Source: Nevskiales bacterium (GTDB lineage: Bacteria > Pseudomonadota > Gammaproteobacteria > Steroidobacterales > GCA-2729495). Taken from it: DNA of 33,453 nt. Below, one piece after another: positions 24,299-32,808 of the stretch. Position 1 is the first letter of the stretch; the number at the start of each line of letters is the position of its first letter. The notes below the pieces were generated by a model. The model worked only from the letters and a program-made list of their open reading frames with translations, had not been told where the DNA came from and searched no databases. The DNA is taken from positions 1 through 33,453 of the forward strand of contig WYBE01000015.1 in assembly GCA_011526045.1 (NCBI GenBank), given 5' to 3'. Position numbers and translations under genes: made by a program.

Positions 24299-26405
24299 TC
24301 GCCACGCCGAGCCCGCAGGCCGCGAGCACGGCGAACAGCACGCTCTGCGGTGACGGCGCGACGTCCGGTTCGCCGCGGCTGGCGGCGAGTTGCAGCCGGA
24401 CGCGCTCGTGGCCGTCCTCGTCGATGCGCAGCTCGTCGCCGTCGAGCACGATGCGCCGGCTGTCCGCAAACGGATCGGTGGCGGCCTGCCGGCCGTCGCT
24501 GGCGCCCGCGATCCGGCAGACCGGTGCGCCGCCATCGCGCTCGATCGCACCGATGCAGGCATCGCGATCGGCGACGTAGACGACGTCACGCGTACTGCGG
24601 GCGATCACGCGAATCGCGTCGATGGTCTGCGCGGCAGCGCTGTCCGTGCGCTTGCCGGTGCCGGTCGCTGCTGCATTGACGACCGCGGTGACGTTGATCG
24701 CATCGCAGCCGAGCCCATGGCGCAGGATGTCCGCCGGCCGGCACTCGATCACTGCGACGTCTACCTCCGGGTCGAGCAGGATCATCCGCGCCGCCGCGGG
24801 GCCGGTGACCCGGGTCCGGCAGGCGCGCTGACCGCCGCTCCAGACCCGCCGGCCGATGCTCAGGCCGACGTGCCGGCCGGCCGCTGCGAGTACCTGCGCG
24901 AGCATGCGGGCGGTGGTCGCCGTGTCGCCGGTGCCGGTGACCGCGATGACCGGAACGCGCTTCGGACGCAGGGGCGGGAACAGCATGTCGAGGATCGGCG
25001 TGATCACGTCGCGCGGTTTGCCTCCGATCGGCGACAGGTGTGAACGCATGCCCGGCCTGGAATTGATCTCGCAGATGCGCCCGTCGTTCTCCCAGATCGA
25101 GGTGGCAATGTCGGTCGTCAGGATGTCGACGCCGGCGACGTCGAGCCCGATGGCCTTGGCGGCACGCTCGGCGACCTGGCGGTTGTCGGGGTGCACCTGA
25201 TCGGTGACGTCCACCGACGTGCCGCCGTCCGACAGGTTCGCATTGCGGCGCAGGTAAACGACTTCGCCGGATTTCGGGATCGACTCGCGGGTGTACCCGA
25301 GATCGGCAAGCAGCCGCTGCGCCTGGTCGTCGAGTGCGATGCGCGTAAGCCAGGTGTCGTGACCGGAGCCGCGGCGCGGGTCGCGGTTGACTTCGGCCAG
25401 CAGTTCTTCGACGTTGCGCACGCCGTCGCCGACCACGTGCCCGGGCACGCGCTGCGCCGCTGCGTGCAGTTTCCCGTCGATGACGAGCAGCCGGTAGTCG
25501 TTGCCCGCGATCAGTTCCTCGATGATGACCGACTTGGTGAGCCGGCGCGCCCGCCGGTAAGCGGTGGCGACGTCGCGGCGGTTCTTCATCCCGACACTGA
25601 CGGCGGCGCCCATGCTTTCGCTGTTCGGCTTGACCACCACCGGGTAGCCGATGCGTCGCGCCGCCGCCACGGCGTCGCGCACGCTGTAGACCCGCTCGTA
25701 ACGTGCCATGGGCAGGCCGGCGGCCTCGAGCACGCGATGCGTGTAAGTCTTGTTCGCCGCCAGGTGGCTGGCAATGCTGTTTGTTTGCGTCGTGCTGGTC
25801 GCGCTGACTCGTTGCTGGAAGCGGCCTTGCCCGAGTGCGAGAAAGCGGCCGACCAGTTGTGTGACCGGTATGTCGCGCGCGCGGGCAGCGCGCACCAGCG
25901 CGCGGTCCTGCACGGGCAGAACGATTTCGAGGGCGGAGGCGATGAACTTCGCGAGCGCCGCGGCATGCGCCGGCGGCTCCGTCGCGGAGCCCGCCATGGC
26001 AGCCGCGTCGGGCGCACCGGCGAGCAGCGTCGCTGCCAGGCGGGCTGCGGCGATGACGACCTCGCGGTCCTCGTAGGGGACCACCGCGTCTTCCGGGCCG
26101 ACCGGCACCAGGCTGTGCGCGCGCACGCAGGCGAACTCGCCCCCCGCCAGGTTCTGCAACTCGATGCAGACGTGCTCGAAGAGGTGACCGATGCCGGCGT
26201 CTGTGCTGCCGAAGCAGGCCGGCGCACCGCAGGGCCCGGCGTGCGCGCGCAGGCCGGGCAGGATTTCAAGGAGCGAGGCGAGTGTGGCCGGCGTGCAGGC
26301 CTGCGGGCCCACCTCATGCCGGCCAGGCCCGAAATGCACGACCGGTTGCTGCGAGTAGACGCTCGGGCCGGCGAAGATCGCGCGCGGAGTGCTATCGATT
26401 GGCAT
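24192..26405 (-). CDS. cphA: Cyanophycin synthetase-like protein with inactive Mur-ligase half (CphA2-like, 737 aa)
   Basis: The N-domain (GIGHLFEHVCIELQNLAG near 71), linker (GRFQQRV, then SIASHLAANKTYTHRVLEAAGLP) and ATP-grasp domain (GYPVVVKPNSESMG near 253, RLLVIDGKLHAAAQRVP, ANLSDGGTSVDVTDQVHP, GLDVAGVDILTTDI, EINSRPGMRSH) follow cyanophycin synthetases closely. The third domain is a Mur-ligase relic: the P-loop GTNGKTTT is here GTGDTATT (residues 491-498), so the lysine is gone, and the ARGGILR and DHLG motifs are lost. CphA1 has about 870 residues. CphA2 of some cyanobacteria, which rejoins beta-Asp-Arg dipeptides, has the same loss. A similar ligation of dipeptides is likely; the amino acids are not proven. 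Confidence 0.8.
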   Translation of the reverse strand: MPIDSTPRAIFAGPSVYSQQPVVHFGPGRHEVGPQACTPATLASLLEILPGLRAHAGPCGAPACFGSTDAGIGHLFEHVCIELQNLAGGEFACVRAHSLVPVGPEDAVVPYEDREVVIAAARLAATLLAGAPDAAAMAGSATEPPAHAAALAKFIASALEIVLPVQDRALVRAARARDIPVTQLVGRFLALGQGRFQQRVSATSTTQTNSIASHLAANKTYTHRVLEAAGLPMARYERVYSVRDAVAAARRIGYPVVVKPNSESMGAAVSVGMKNRRDVATAYRRARRLTKSVIIEELIAGNDYRLLVIDGKLHAAAQRVPGHVVGDGVRNVEELLAEVNRDPRRGSGHDTWLTRIALDDQAQRLLADLGYTRESIPKSGEVVYLRRNANLSDGGTSVDVTDQVHPDNRQVAERAAKAIGLDVAGVDILTTDIATSIWENDGRICEINSRPGMRSHLSPIGGKPRDVITPILDMLFPPLRPKRVPVIAVTGTGDTATTARMLAQVLAAAGRHVGLSIGRRVWSGGQRACRTRVTGPAAARMILLDPEVDVAVIECRPADILRHGLGCDAINVTAVVNAAATGTGKRTDSAAAQTIDAIRVIARSTRDVVYVADRDACIGAIERDGGAPVCRIAGASDGRQAATDPFADSRRIVLDGDELRIDEDGHERVRLQLAASRGEPDVAPSPQSVLFAVLAACGLGVAISEIEQALRDFRPRRPRAQTRPRRKRQGRARASRP

Positions 26406-26562
26406 ACCGGTCTGAGGCGCAGAACGACCGTGTTGTTATTGGCTTATCCGTACTCCCGGAGGTGAATCCTACCAGAGCGGCGCGCGCTCGGCCGGGTCAC
26501 CTGCCGCGGCGGCGACACCGGGCAGGCGACATAAGCGGCGAGCCGGAACCCGGGCTGCGGAT

Positions 26563-27444
26563 TCAGCGCAGCGCCGGTGCCGGCTTTTGCTCGTGCGCGT
26601 AGTGCTCGAGGCTCGAATGGCTGGGGCCGTAGTCCTCGGTTGGTGCCTGCAGCATGTCGGGCTTGTGCTTCTTCGCGTAGTCGAGCACGTGCTTCGGCAG
26701 CTTCTCGATCGAGTCGAAGCCGACCATGGTCGAGGTGTACATGCAATGGCCCGGTGCCTGGCCCATCAGCATCCACGGCAGCCATGGTGTGACGCGATGC
26801 CAGGTGCCATGGTAGGGCACGGCGGTCAGCGCCGGGTTCAGCAGGTCCGCCTTCCTCACGAAATAGCGCATCATCTCGCTGACCTGCGCCTTCGGCCCCG
26901 AGGATTCGCGCGGCCATTTCTCCGGCTGCAGCGGGTTCGGATAGTTCAGGTGCATGTCGGTCGACAGCACCAGCGTATCGGCGTCGAGCTCCTGCCACGG
27001 GAAGAGGAGCGGAATCTTCGGGAGCTTCGAGCGGTCGCCGGCAAAGTCCTCCGGCGCGAGGATCAGGAAGTCGCTGATCGTGTAATTGAAGGGGTCGTTC
27101 CAGACCTGCACCACCTTCACGGTCTCGTTGGTGTAAGGGTTCTTCCACTCGTCGATGATGTCGGCTGGCTGGCCGTTGCGGGTGAGGCTCGTGTAGAAGA
27201 TCACTTCCTTGTTGACGCGGCGGATGTCGCCGTTTGGCAGCGGCAGCAGGCGCGTGGCGAGGAAGGTCTGGAAGCCGAGCAGGGGCTTGAGCGCTTCGCC
27301 GGGACGCACGCCGAGGACGACGCCGCTGCAGTGGCCGATGCGCTCGTTGGCGGAGTTCATGTCGCCCTGGATGCGGGCCCATGAATCGCGGTTCCAGCGC
27401 GGACTGTTGAAGTCGATCCGGGTCTCGAATGGGATGGTTGCCAT
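26563..27444 (-). CDS. DUF1838 family protein (293 aa)
   Basis: A soluble protein that I assign to DUF1838 from its GVRPGEALKPLLGFQTF segment near residue 43, followed by KEVIFYTSLT and a Trp-rich second half (YHGTWHRVTPWLPWMLMGQAPGHCMYTS near 215). No catalytic motif is recognised; members occur in steroid- and terpenoid-degrading bacteria but the function is unknown. ATG 27444 is chosen because GGAGGAAG lies seven bases upstream; the longer frame to 27549 is not supported. No signal peptide. It is divergent from murI with a 279-bp gap that holds no gene. Confidence 0.75.
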   Translation of the reverse strand: MATIPFETRIDFNSPRWNRDSWARIQGDMNSANERIGHCSGVVLGVRPGEALKPLLGFQTFLATRLLPLPNGDIRRVNKEVIFYTSLTRNGQPADIIDEWKNPYTNETVKVVQVWNDPFNYTISDFLILAPEDFAGDRSKLPKIPLLFPWQELDADTLVLSTDMHLNYPNPLQPEKWPRESSGPKAQVSEMMRYFVRKADLLNPALTAVPYHGTWHRVTPWLPWMLMGQAPGHCMYTSTMVGFDSIEKLPKHVLDYAKKHKPDMLQAPTEDYGPSHSSLEHYAHEQKPAPALR

Positions 27445-27723
27445 CGCGTTGCTTCCTCCGGGAGGCATGAGTGGTCGTGTGGCCCGTGGCGCCGCCCGCG
27501 GGGGCCGCAGTGTAGCGGAGTTCTTCGTCAGCGGTCCCGCCGGATGCATTATCCTTGCGCCGCGAACGCCACAGGGGCGCCAGTGTAGTAGCGGCAGGGC
27601 AGGGCCGGCCGGGAGAAGTCACGCGATGTCCGCACCACAGACAGGCCATGGCACTCGGGGCGTCGTCGCGGCCCGCACGCAGGCGAAGATCCCGGCGGCT
27701 CCCGCGACCTGGGGTGGTGCCGG

Positions 27724-28530
27724 GTGAGCGCTGCGACCGCCATTGGCGTGTTCGACTCCGGCGTGGGCGGGCTCACGGTTCTGCGTGCGCTGCGCGCGGC
27801 ACTGCCTGCCGGGGACTTCCTCTATCTCGGCGACACCGCGCGGCTGCCCTATGGCACCAAGAGTCCCGCGTCGGTCATTCGCTACGCCGAACAGGCGGCC
27901 GACGTGCTGGTCGCAGCGGGGCTGCGTTGCCTCGTGGTCGCGTGCAATACGGCGTCGGCCGTGGCGCTCGACGCCCTGCGCCGGCGCTACGCGCCGCTGC
28001 CGGTGATCGGCGTGGTCGAGCCGGGCGCGCGGGCGGCCTGTGCCGCCAGTCGCAACGGACGCATTGCGGTCATCGCCACCGAGAGTACCGTGCGGGCCGG
28101 CGCCTACGAGCAGGCGATCCGTCGCATCCGCACGGATTGCGACGTGGTCTCCACGCCCTGCCAGCTCTTCGTGGCGCTGGCCGAGGAGGGCTGGATCGAC
28201 GGTGAAATCGCCGAGGCGGTGGCGCGCCGTTACCTCGGCCCGATGCTGGCCGCTGCGGCCCGCCCGGATGTGCTGCTGCTCGGCTGCACGCATTTCCCGG
28301 TGCTGGCGCCGGCCATTGCGAGGATCGCCGGGCCGGGTATCCGCATCGTGGATTCTGCCGCGACTACTGCGGCGGCGGTGAGCGAATCACTGGGCCCGCT
28401 GCGCGCGGCCGGTGGCGGGCGGATGCAATTGCTGGCGACCGACGGCGCCGCGCGCTTCGCCCGCGTCGGCCCGGCCTTCCTCGGCGAACCGATCGACCCG
28501 GCGCAGGTCGAGATCGTCGATCTCGGGTAG
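27724..28530 (+). CDS. murI: Glutamate racemase (268 aa)
   Basis: Converts L-glutamate to D-glutamate for peptidoglycan precursors in the cytoplasm. The cofactor-independent two-base mechanism is shown by Asp11 in VFDSGVGGLTVL, Cys74 in VVACNTASA and Cys188 in LLGCTHFPVL; the YGTKS and CQLFVALAEEGW segments are also typical. Length is normal. The GTG start at 27724 fits the family N-terminus, although its ribosome-binding site is weak. It stands alone between divergent DUF1838 and a downstream repeat element. It is probably the housekeeping copy; a link to the polymer locus is speculative. Confidence 0.93.
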   Translation: MSAATAIGVFDSGVGGLTVLRALRAALPAGDFLYLGDTARLPYGTKSPASVIRYAEQAADVLVAAGLRCLVVACNTASAVALDALRRRYAPLPVIGVVEPGARAACAASRNGRIAVIATESTVRAGAYEQAIRRIRTDCDVVSTPCQLFVALAEEGWIDGEIAEAVARRYLGPMLAAAARPDVLLLGCTHFPVLAPAIARIAGPGIRIVDSAATTAAAVSESLGPLRAAGGGRMQLLATDGAARFARVGPAFLGEPIDPAQVEIVDLG

Positions 28531-28539
28531 GAAAAAAGT

Positions 28540-28760
28540 TTCTTCTCCCACCGGCAGGTCCCGGACTCTGCCCGTCTCTGGGTCTCGCCGCCTGCTGGCC
28601 CTGCGGGTGCCCTCGCCGGCGTGCTCGCTGCGGAGTGCGCGCCACTCGACATCCTTGGGTCTCGTGGGCGCGCAGCAGCGGCATCCCTGCCGCTGCCTCT
28701 GCGAGCTTGGCCTAGCTCGCTACGCCTGCTCGGCCAGCCGGCTGATGGGCTCGGCCCGGA
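28540..28760 (-). repeat. Dispersed intergenic repeat, copy C (longest)
   Basis: 28562-28637 is the reverse complement of copy A at 1-76, and 28562-28608 matches copy B. The element seems to continue to about 28760 with palindromes, for example GCAGCGGCA/TGCCGCTGC around 28675-28700. It fills the 365-bp gap between murI and the M50 protease gene (28531-28895), in which no gene is seen. The right limit is uncertain because only this copy extends so far in the window. Confidence 0.65.
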
Positions 28761-28895
28761 GACGGGCGGCGTCGCAGCAGCCTGACAAGCGGTTCTGCGC
28801 CCCGCGCACCTTGCGACGCATCGCGCCTGGCGAGGCGGATGCAGCGGTGGGCGCGGCCCCGGCGCGGGACCGCCGTATCCTCTTGCCACTATCGC

Positions 28896-29618
28896 TCAGC
28901 CGCGCAGCGCCTCATCGAGCCGTTCGTGTACTTCATGGCTCATCAGCGCCAGGAATGCCGCCAGCCCGAGGTACCACACCGCGTAGCGCAGCCGCACTGC
29001 CGGCGGTGTCTCGTAGTAGCCCTCCGGCATGTCCGTCACTGCCCGCCCGCGGATCACGCTCAGCACCTGCGGTGCCGCGAGCAGCGCAATCAGGATCAGC
29101 ATCGGGCTCGGCCGGATGAAGAACAGGGCGCCGAGGAGCGGCACACCGAGCAGCCAGACCTTGGGCGAAATGATCGCGGTGATGCGCCCGCCGTCGAACG
29201 GGCTCAGCGGGATCAGGTTGAACAGGTTGATCATGAAGCCGGCGTAGGCGAGCGCGAGCAGCAAGGTGCTGTCCCGGGTCACCGCGAAGAAGTAGCAGAG
29301 CAGGGCGGCGAGTGAACCGACCAGCGGCCCGGCGATGCCGACGTAGGCCTCCGTTTCGACGTCGTGCGGCAGTTGCTTGAGTTCGATCCAGGCGCCGACG
29401 AAGGGGATGAACGTCGGCGCGCCGACCGGCAGGCCGCGCTGTCGCGCCGCCAGGAAGTGGCCCATCTCATGGCAGAAGATCAGCAGCACGAACCCGACCG
29501 CGTACCACCAGCCGAAGACCAGCGCATAGGCGCCGACGGAAACCAGCATCGTGCCGCCGGTCTTGAGGAGCGGGCCGATCTTGGCCGCGTTGAACAGGAC
29601 GAAGAGGAGTCTGAACAT
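28896..29618 (-). CDS. M50 family membrane metalloprotease, site-2-like (240 aa)
   Basis: An intramembrane zinc metalloprotease. The HExxH motif is HEMGH at residues 50-54 inside a hydrophobic helix, and the third zinc ligand is Asp142 in NLIPLSPFDGGRI. Several further helices lie at 23-48, 95-115, 117-140 and 155-190. There is no PDZ domain, so it is a compact subtype and not the RseP type. The start ATG 29618 is chosen because the hydrophobic MFRLLFVLF start is family-like; it lacks a clear ribosome-binding site. The substrate is unknown. Confidence 0.85.
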   Translation of the reverse strand: MFRLLFVLFNAAKIGPLLKTGGTMLVSVGAYALVFGWWYAVGFVLLIFCHEMGHFLAARQRGLPVGAPTFIPFVGAWIELKQLPHDVETEAYVGIAGPLVGSLAALLCYFFAVTRDSTLLLALAYAGFMINLFNLIPLSPFDGGRITAIISPKVWLLGVPLLGALFFIRPSPMLILIALLAAPQVLSVIRGRAVTDMPEGYYETPPAVRLRYAVWYLGLAAFLALMSHEVHERLDEALRG

Positions 29619-29758
29619 GAGGTCGCCGGCAGATGCCTGTGCGTTGAACGCCGGCCAGTGTACTGGTTCCCGGCCGGCACCGATGCCCGGCCATGCCGGC
29701 CGCAGGAATGCCAACCGCATTCCATACGGTCGCACCTGCATCACGGTATTCTGGCCAC

Positions 29759-31108
29759 ATGGACCTGACTCCGAAACCCGCCGCCTGCTTCTTCGGCAAC
29801 ATGCGGCCCGCACTGCCAGCCGACGACCTGCTGCGTGACCGCACTTACCGGCGGCTGTGGATCTCGATCCTGACGAGTTCCTTCGGCGGGCAGATCACGC
29901 TGCTCGCACTGCCGCTGACTGCGGCGATCCTGCTGCATGCGACCCCGACGCAGATGGGCCTGCTCACCGCGATGGAGGTGGTGCCGTTCCTGCTCTTCTC
30001 GCTGCCGGCAGGCGCCTGGCTCGATCGCGTCGCAAAGCTGCCGGTGTACGTGGCGGGTGAGTCGTTGCTGGCGGTCGCCGTCGCGAGCGTGCCGCTCGCC
30101 TGGTGGGCGGGTTGGCTCGACATGTCCTGGCTGTACGTGCTCGGATTCGTGATCGGCACGGTGCACACGGTGGCGGGCAGCGCGGCGCAGATCGTGCTGA
30201 CCCAGATCGTGCCGCGGGCGCGCCTGGTGGAAGCGCATGCAAAGAATGCGCTCGCCAATTCCACGGCCGAGGTTGCCGGCCCGGGCGCCGCCGGTGCACT
30301 GATCCGCCTCACGGGTGCGCCCGTGGCGTTGCTCGCCAACGCGGTGCTGCTGGGCCTGTCGGCCTTCATCCTGCGCGGCATCCGTGTGCAGGAAGAGCGG
30401 CGCTGCGCGCACCCGCGCTTCATGGACGCCATGCGCGAGGGCGTGCGCTTCGTGGCAGGCAACCGCCTGCTCGTCACCATGGCGGTGGCGGTCGGCGTCT
30501 GGCAGATGTGCCATCACGCGGCGCTGGTCGTGCAGATCCTGTTCGCAACGCGGGTGCTCGGGCTGTCCGAAGCCGACATCGGGCTGTGCTACATGGCGCT
30601 CGGCGTCGGCACGGTCACTGCAGGCGTGCTCGGCCACGGCGTCTCGCGCCGCCTCGGCGCGGGCCCGGCCATGGTGCTCGGCTTCGGGTTCTGCGGCGCG
30701 GGCTGGTCGCTCGCCGCGCTGGCGCCGGTGTCGACGCTCGGCATGGCGGGGTTCGCGCTCATGCTCCTGGCGTTCGGCATCGGCGCGACACTGGTGTTCA
30801 TCAACTTCCTCGCGCTTCGCCAGGCAGTGACTCCAGCGCCCCTGCTCGGCCGCATGACGAGCACCATGCGCTGGTTGATCCTGCTCCCCGCAGGGCCAGG
30901 CGCGCTCCTGGGCGGCTGGCTTGGCGAGCACATCGGCTTGCGCGCCGCGCTCGGGTTTGCAGGCGCGGGGGCCCTGCTGCTGGCGCTCGTGGCCTCGCGG
31001 CAACCGCTGATCCGCGCCACCCGCGAGTTGCCGGAGCCGACGGCTGACTGGAGCCGGGCGGGGCGGCTGACGCCACCCGAGAGCCAGCCGGGCGAGTTCG
31101 TGCCGTGA
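29759..31108 (+). CDS. MFS exporter, enterobactin-exporter-like (449 aa)
   Basis: A 12-helix MFS carrier. The DRTYRRLWISILTSSFGGQIT opening near 27, the PAGAWLDRVAK loop near 83 (family motif A-like GxWxDR) and the NALANSTAEVAGPGAAGAL segment near 162 are typical of the EntS/MFS_3 type efflux group. ATG 29759 gives a normal length; ATG 29801 is an alternative, and neither has a good ribosome-binding site. A GTG of the next gene overlaps its stop (GTGA), so the two genes are coupled. The substrate is unknown. Confidence 0.82.
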   Translation: MDLTPKPAACFFGNMRPALPADDLLRDRTYRRLWISILTSSFGGQITLLALPLTAAILLHATPTQMGLLTAMEVVPFLLFSLPAGAWLDRVAKLPVYVAGESLLAVAVASVPLAWWAGWLDMSWLYVLGFVIGTVHTVAGSAAQIVLTQIVPRARLVEAHAKNALANSTAEVAGPGAAGALIRLTGAPVALLANAVLLGLSAFILRGIRVQEERRCAHPRFMDAMREGVRFVAGNRLLVTMAVAVGVWQMCHHAALVVQILFATRVLGLSEADIGLCYMALGVGTVTAGVLGHGVSRRLGAGPAMVLGFGFCGAGWSLAALAPVSTLGMAGFALMLLAFGIGATLVFINFLALRQAVTPAPLLGRMTSTMRWLILLPAGPGALLGGWLGEHIGLRAALGFAGAGALLLALVASRQPLIRATRELPEPTADWSRAGRLTPPESQPGEFVP

Positions 31109-32136
31109 GTGCGATCGGCGAGCGCAATCACAGGGTCGTATTGCGCCATCGCATCGAGGGCGTACCGCGCGCCGCGGATTTCGAGGTCGTCGCCGCACCC
31201 GTGCCGGAGCTACGTCCCGGGCAGTTCCTGCTGCGGCACCGCTACATTTCGCTCGATCCCTACCAGCGCACGATCATCGCGGGGCGCTACCGCGAGACGC
31301 CGCTCGGCACAGGCGACATGCCGCCTGCCGAAACGGTCGGCGAGGTGATCCGGTCGCGGCACGAGCGGTTTCGGGTCGGCGATCGTGTGCGGCACATCGG
31401 CGGCTGGCAGGAGTATTCGATCGGCGACGGGGAGCGCGCTTTCGTGGTGGACGAGCGCGCGCCGCTTTCGACCAGCCTTGGCGTGCTCGGCATGCCGGGA
31501 CTTACCGCCTGGGCGAGCGCGGTGCAGCTCGCCGCGGTCTGCGCCGGGCAGACAGCGCTGGTGTCGGCGGCGGCCGGGCCGGTGGGCGCGACCTTCGGGC
31601 AGATCGCAGCCCAGCGCGGCGCACGTGCGGTCGGTATCGCGGGCAGCGACGAGAAATGCCGGGTGGTGACGGAGCAGTTCGGGTTCGCGGCCTGCGTGAA
31701 CTACCGGCATCCCGGTTTCCGCGAGCAGCTTCAGCAGGCGGTGGGCGAAGGCGCCGACTGCTACCATGACAACGTCGGCGGGCAGATGCTCGTGGATGCC
31801 CTGGCCGTGCTGAAGCCCTACGGCACCGTGGTGCTCTGCGGCCTGATCACGCAGTACAACACGCCCGACGCCGAGCGGCGCTTCGAGTTCAACCTCGGGT
31901 TGCCGATCATGAAGCGCGCGGTCATGAAGGGGCTCGTGGTGAACGACTTCGAACCGCAGCGCCAGCAGTTCCTGGACGAGGTGGCGCCGCTGGTTGCGAC
32001 GGGGGCGATCCGCTATCTCGAAGATCGCGTCCATGGCATCGAGCAGACAGGCGCCCATTTCGCGCGGCTGATGCGTGGAGAGAACGTCGGCAAGGCGCTG
32101 GTGGTGCTTGGCGATGCGGTGACAGGGAGTGAGTAA
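31105..32136 (+). CDS. Zinc-independent MDR oxidoreductase, NADP-dependent (343 aa)
   Basis: A medium-chain reductase of the leukotriene-B4-dehydrogenase/CurA type that reduces alpha,beta-unsaturated carbonyls with NADPH. Marks: RYISLDPYQRTII near residue 46 (the LSLDPYMR-like motif), GLTAWASAVQL near 133, the nucleotide-binding loop SAAAGPVGATFGQIA near 152, GIAGSDEKC near 176 with the NADPH-phosphate region, and YHDNVGGQMLVDAL near 217. Zinc ligands are absent as expected. GTG 31105 overlaps the preceding stop. It may act with the GST downstream in detoxification. Confidence 0.88.
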   Translation: MSAIGERNHRVVLRHRIEGVPRAADFEVVAAPVPELRPGQFLLRHRYISLDPYQRTIIAGRYRETPLGTGDMPPAETVGEVIRSRHERFRVGDRVRHIGGWQEYSIGDGERAFVVDERAPLSTSLGVLGMPGLTAWASAVQLAAVCAGQTALVSAAAGPVGATFGQIAAQRGARAVGIAGSDEKCRVVTEQFGFAACVNYRHPGFREQLQQAVGEGADCYHDNVGGQMLVDALAVLKPYGTVVLCGLITQYNTPDAERRFEFNLGLPIMKRAVMKGLVVNDFEPQRQQFLDEVAPLVATGAIRYLEDRVHGIEQTGAHFARLMRGENVGKALVVLGDAVTGSE

Positions 32137-32166
32137 ACTGGCCGGGGCTCCCAGGGGATAGTGGCC

Positions 32167-32808
32167 ATGATCGTCCTGTACGGCATCAATCTCTCGACCT
32201 TCACCCGCAAGGTGCGTCTCGCGCTGGTGGAGAAAGGCATCGAATACCGGATGGAAGTCGCGCGGATGGGTTCGCCCAAGGTCCGCGCCCTGCATCCGCT
32301 CGGCAAAATCCCGGTGCTGGAGGATGGCGGCGTGGTAGTGCCGGATTCTTCGGTGATCATTGCCTATATCGAGCGCATCTGCCCGCAGCGGCCGCTGTAT
32401 CCGGGCGATGCGCCATCGCTGGCGCGTGCGCTGTGGCTGGAGGAGTATGCCGACACGCGCCTGCGTGAGGCGACCGTCCCGTATTTCTCCGAGCGCGTCG
32501 TCAAGCCACTGTTCCTGCGCAAGCCCGCGGACGAGGAGGCGCTCGCGCGGGCCGGCGCGATCCGCGACGAATGCTGCGATTACCTGGAGCGCGAAATCAC
32601 CGGCGGTTTCGCGGTCGGCGAGACACTGACGGTGGCCGACATCGCCATCGGTGCGCAATTCGTGACCTACCAGCAGGGCGGTGGCACGATCGACGTCGCG
32701 CGCTGGCCGAAGCTCGCGCGATATGTTGGCGCACTACGCCAGCGCGCCGGGTGGGCAGCGATCCTCGCCGAGGAAGACGCCGCGCTCGCGGCGGCGCGGC
32801 CCTCGTAG
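32167..32808 (+). CDS. Glutathione S-transferase (213 aa)
   Basis: A cytosolic GST: the thioredoxin-like N-domain reads LYGINLSTFTRKVRLALVEKG from residue 4 with the glutathione-binding PVLEDG and PDSSVIIAYIE segments near 48-64, followed by an all-helical C-domain with LTVADIAIG near 155. ATG 32167 is preferred because AGGGGA lies eight bases upstream; GTG 32161 would be too close. The TAG stop is itself part of the first GTAG-headed REP palindrome, so the repeat begins inside the coding sequence. Confidence 0.88.
   Translation: MIVLYGINLSTFTRKVRLALVEKGIEYRMEVARMGSPKVRALHPLGKIPVLEDGGVVVPDSSVIIAYIERICPQRPLYPGDAPSLARALWLEEYADTRLREATVPYFSERVVKPLFLRKPADEEALARAGAIRDECCDYLEREITGGFAVGETLTVADIAIGAQFVTYQQGGGTIDVARWPKLARYVGALRQRAGWAAILAEEDAALAAARPS

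Noticed and set aside
28530..28560. Terminator after murI at the A-run and T-rich stretch
   Set aside because: Only a 4-bp stem can form and no T-run follows a GC-rich stem.
29741..31198. Minus-strand ORF of 485 codons opposite the MFS exporter
   Set aside because: Charged shadow of a membrane protein; no start signal and no recognisable domain.
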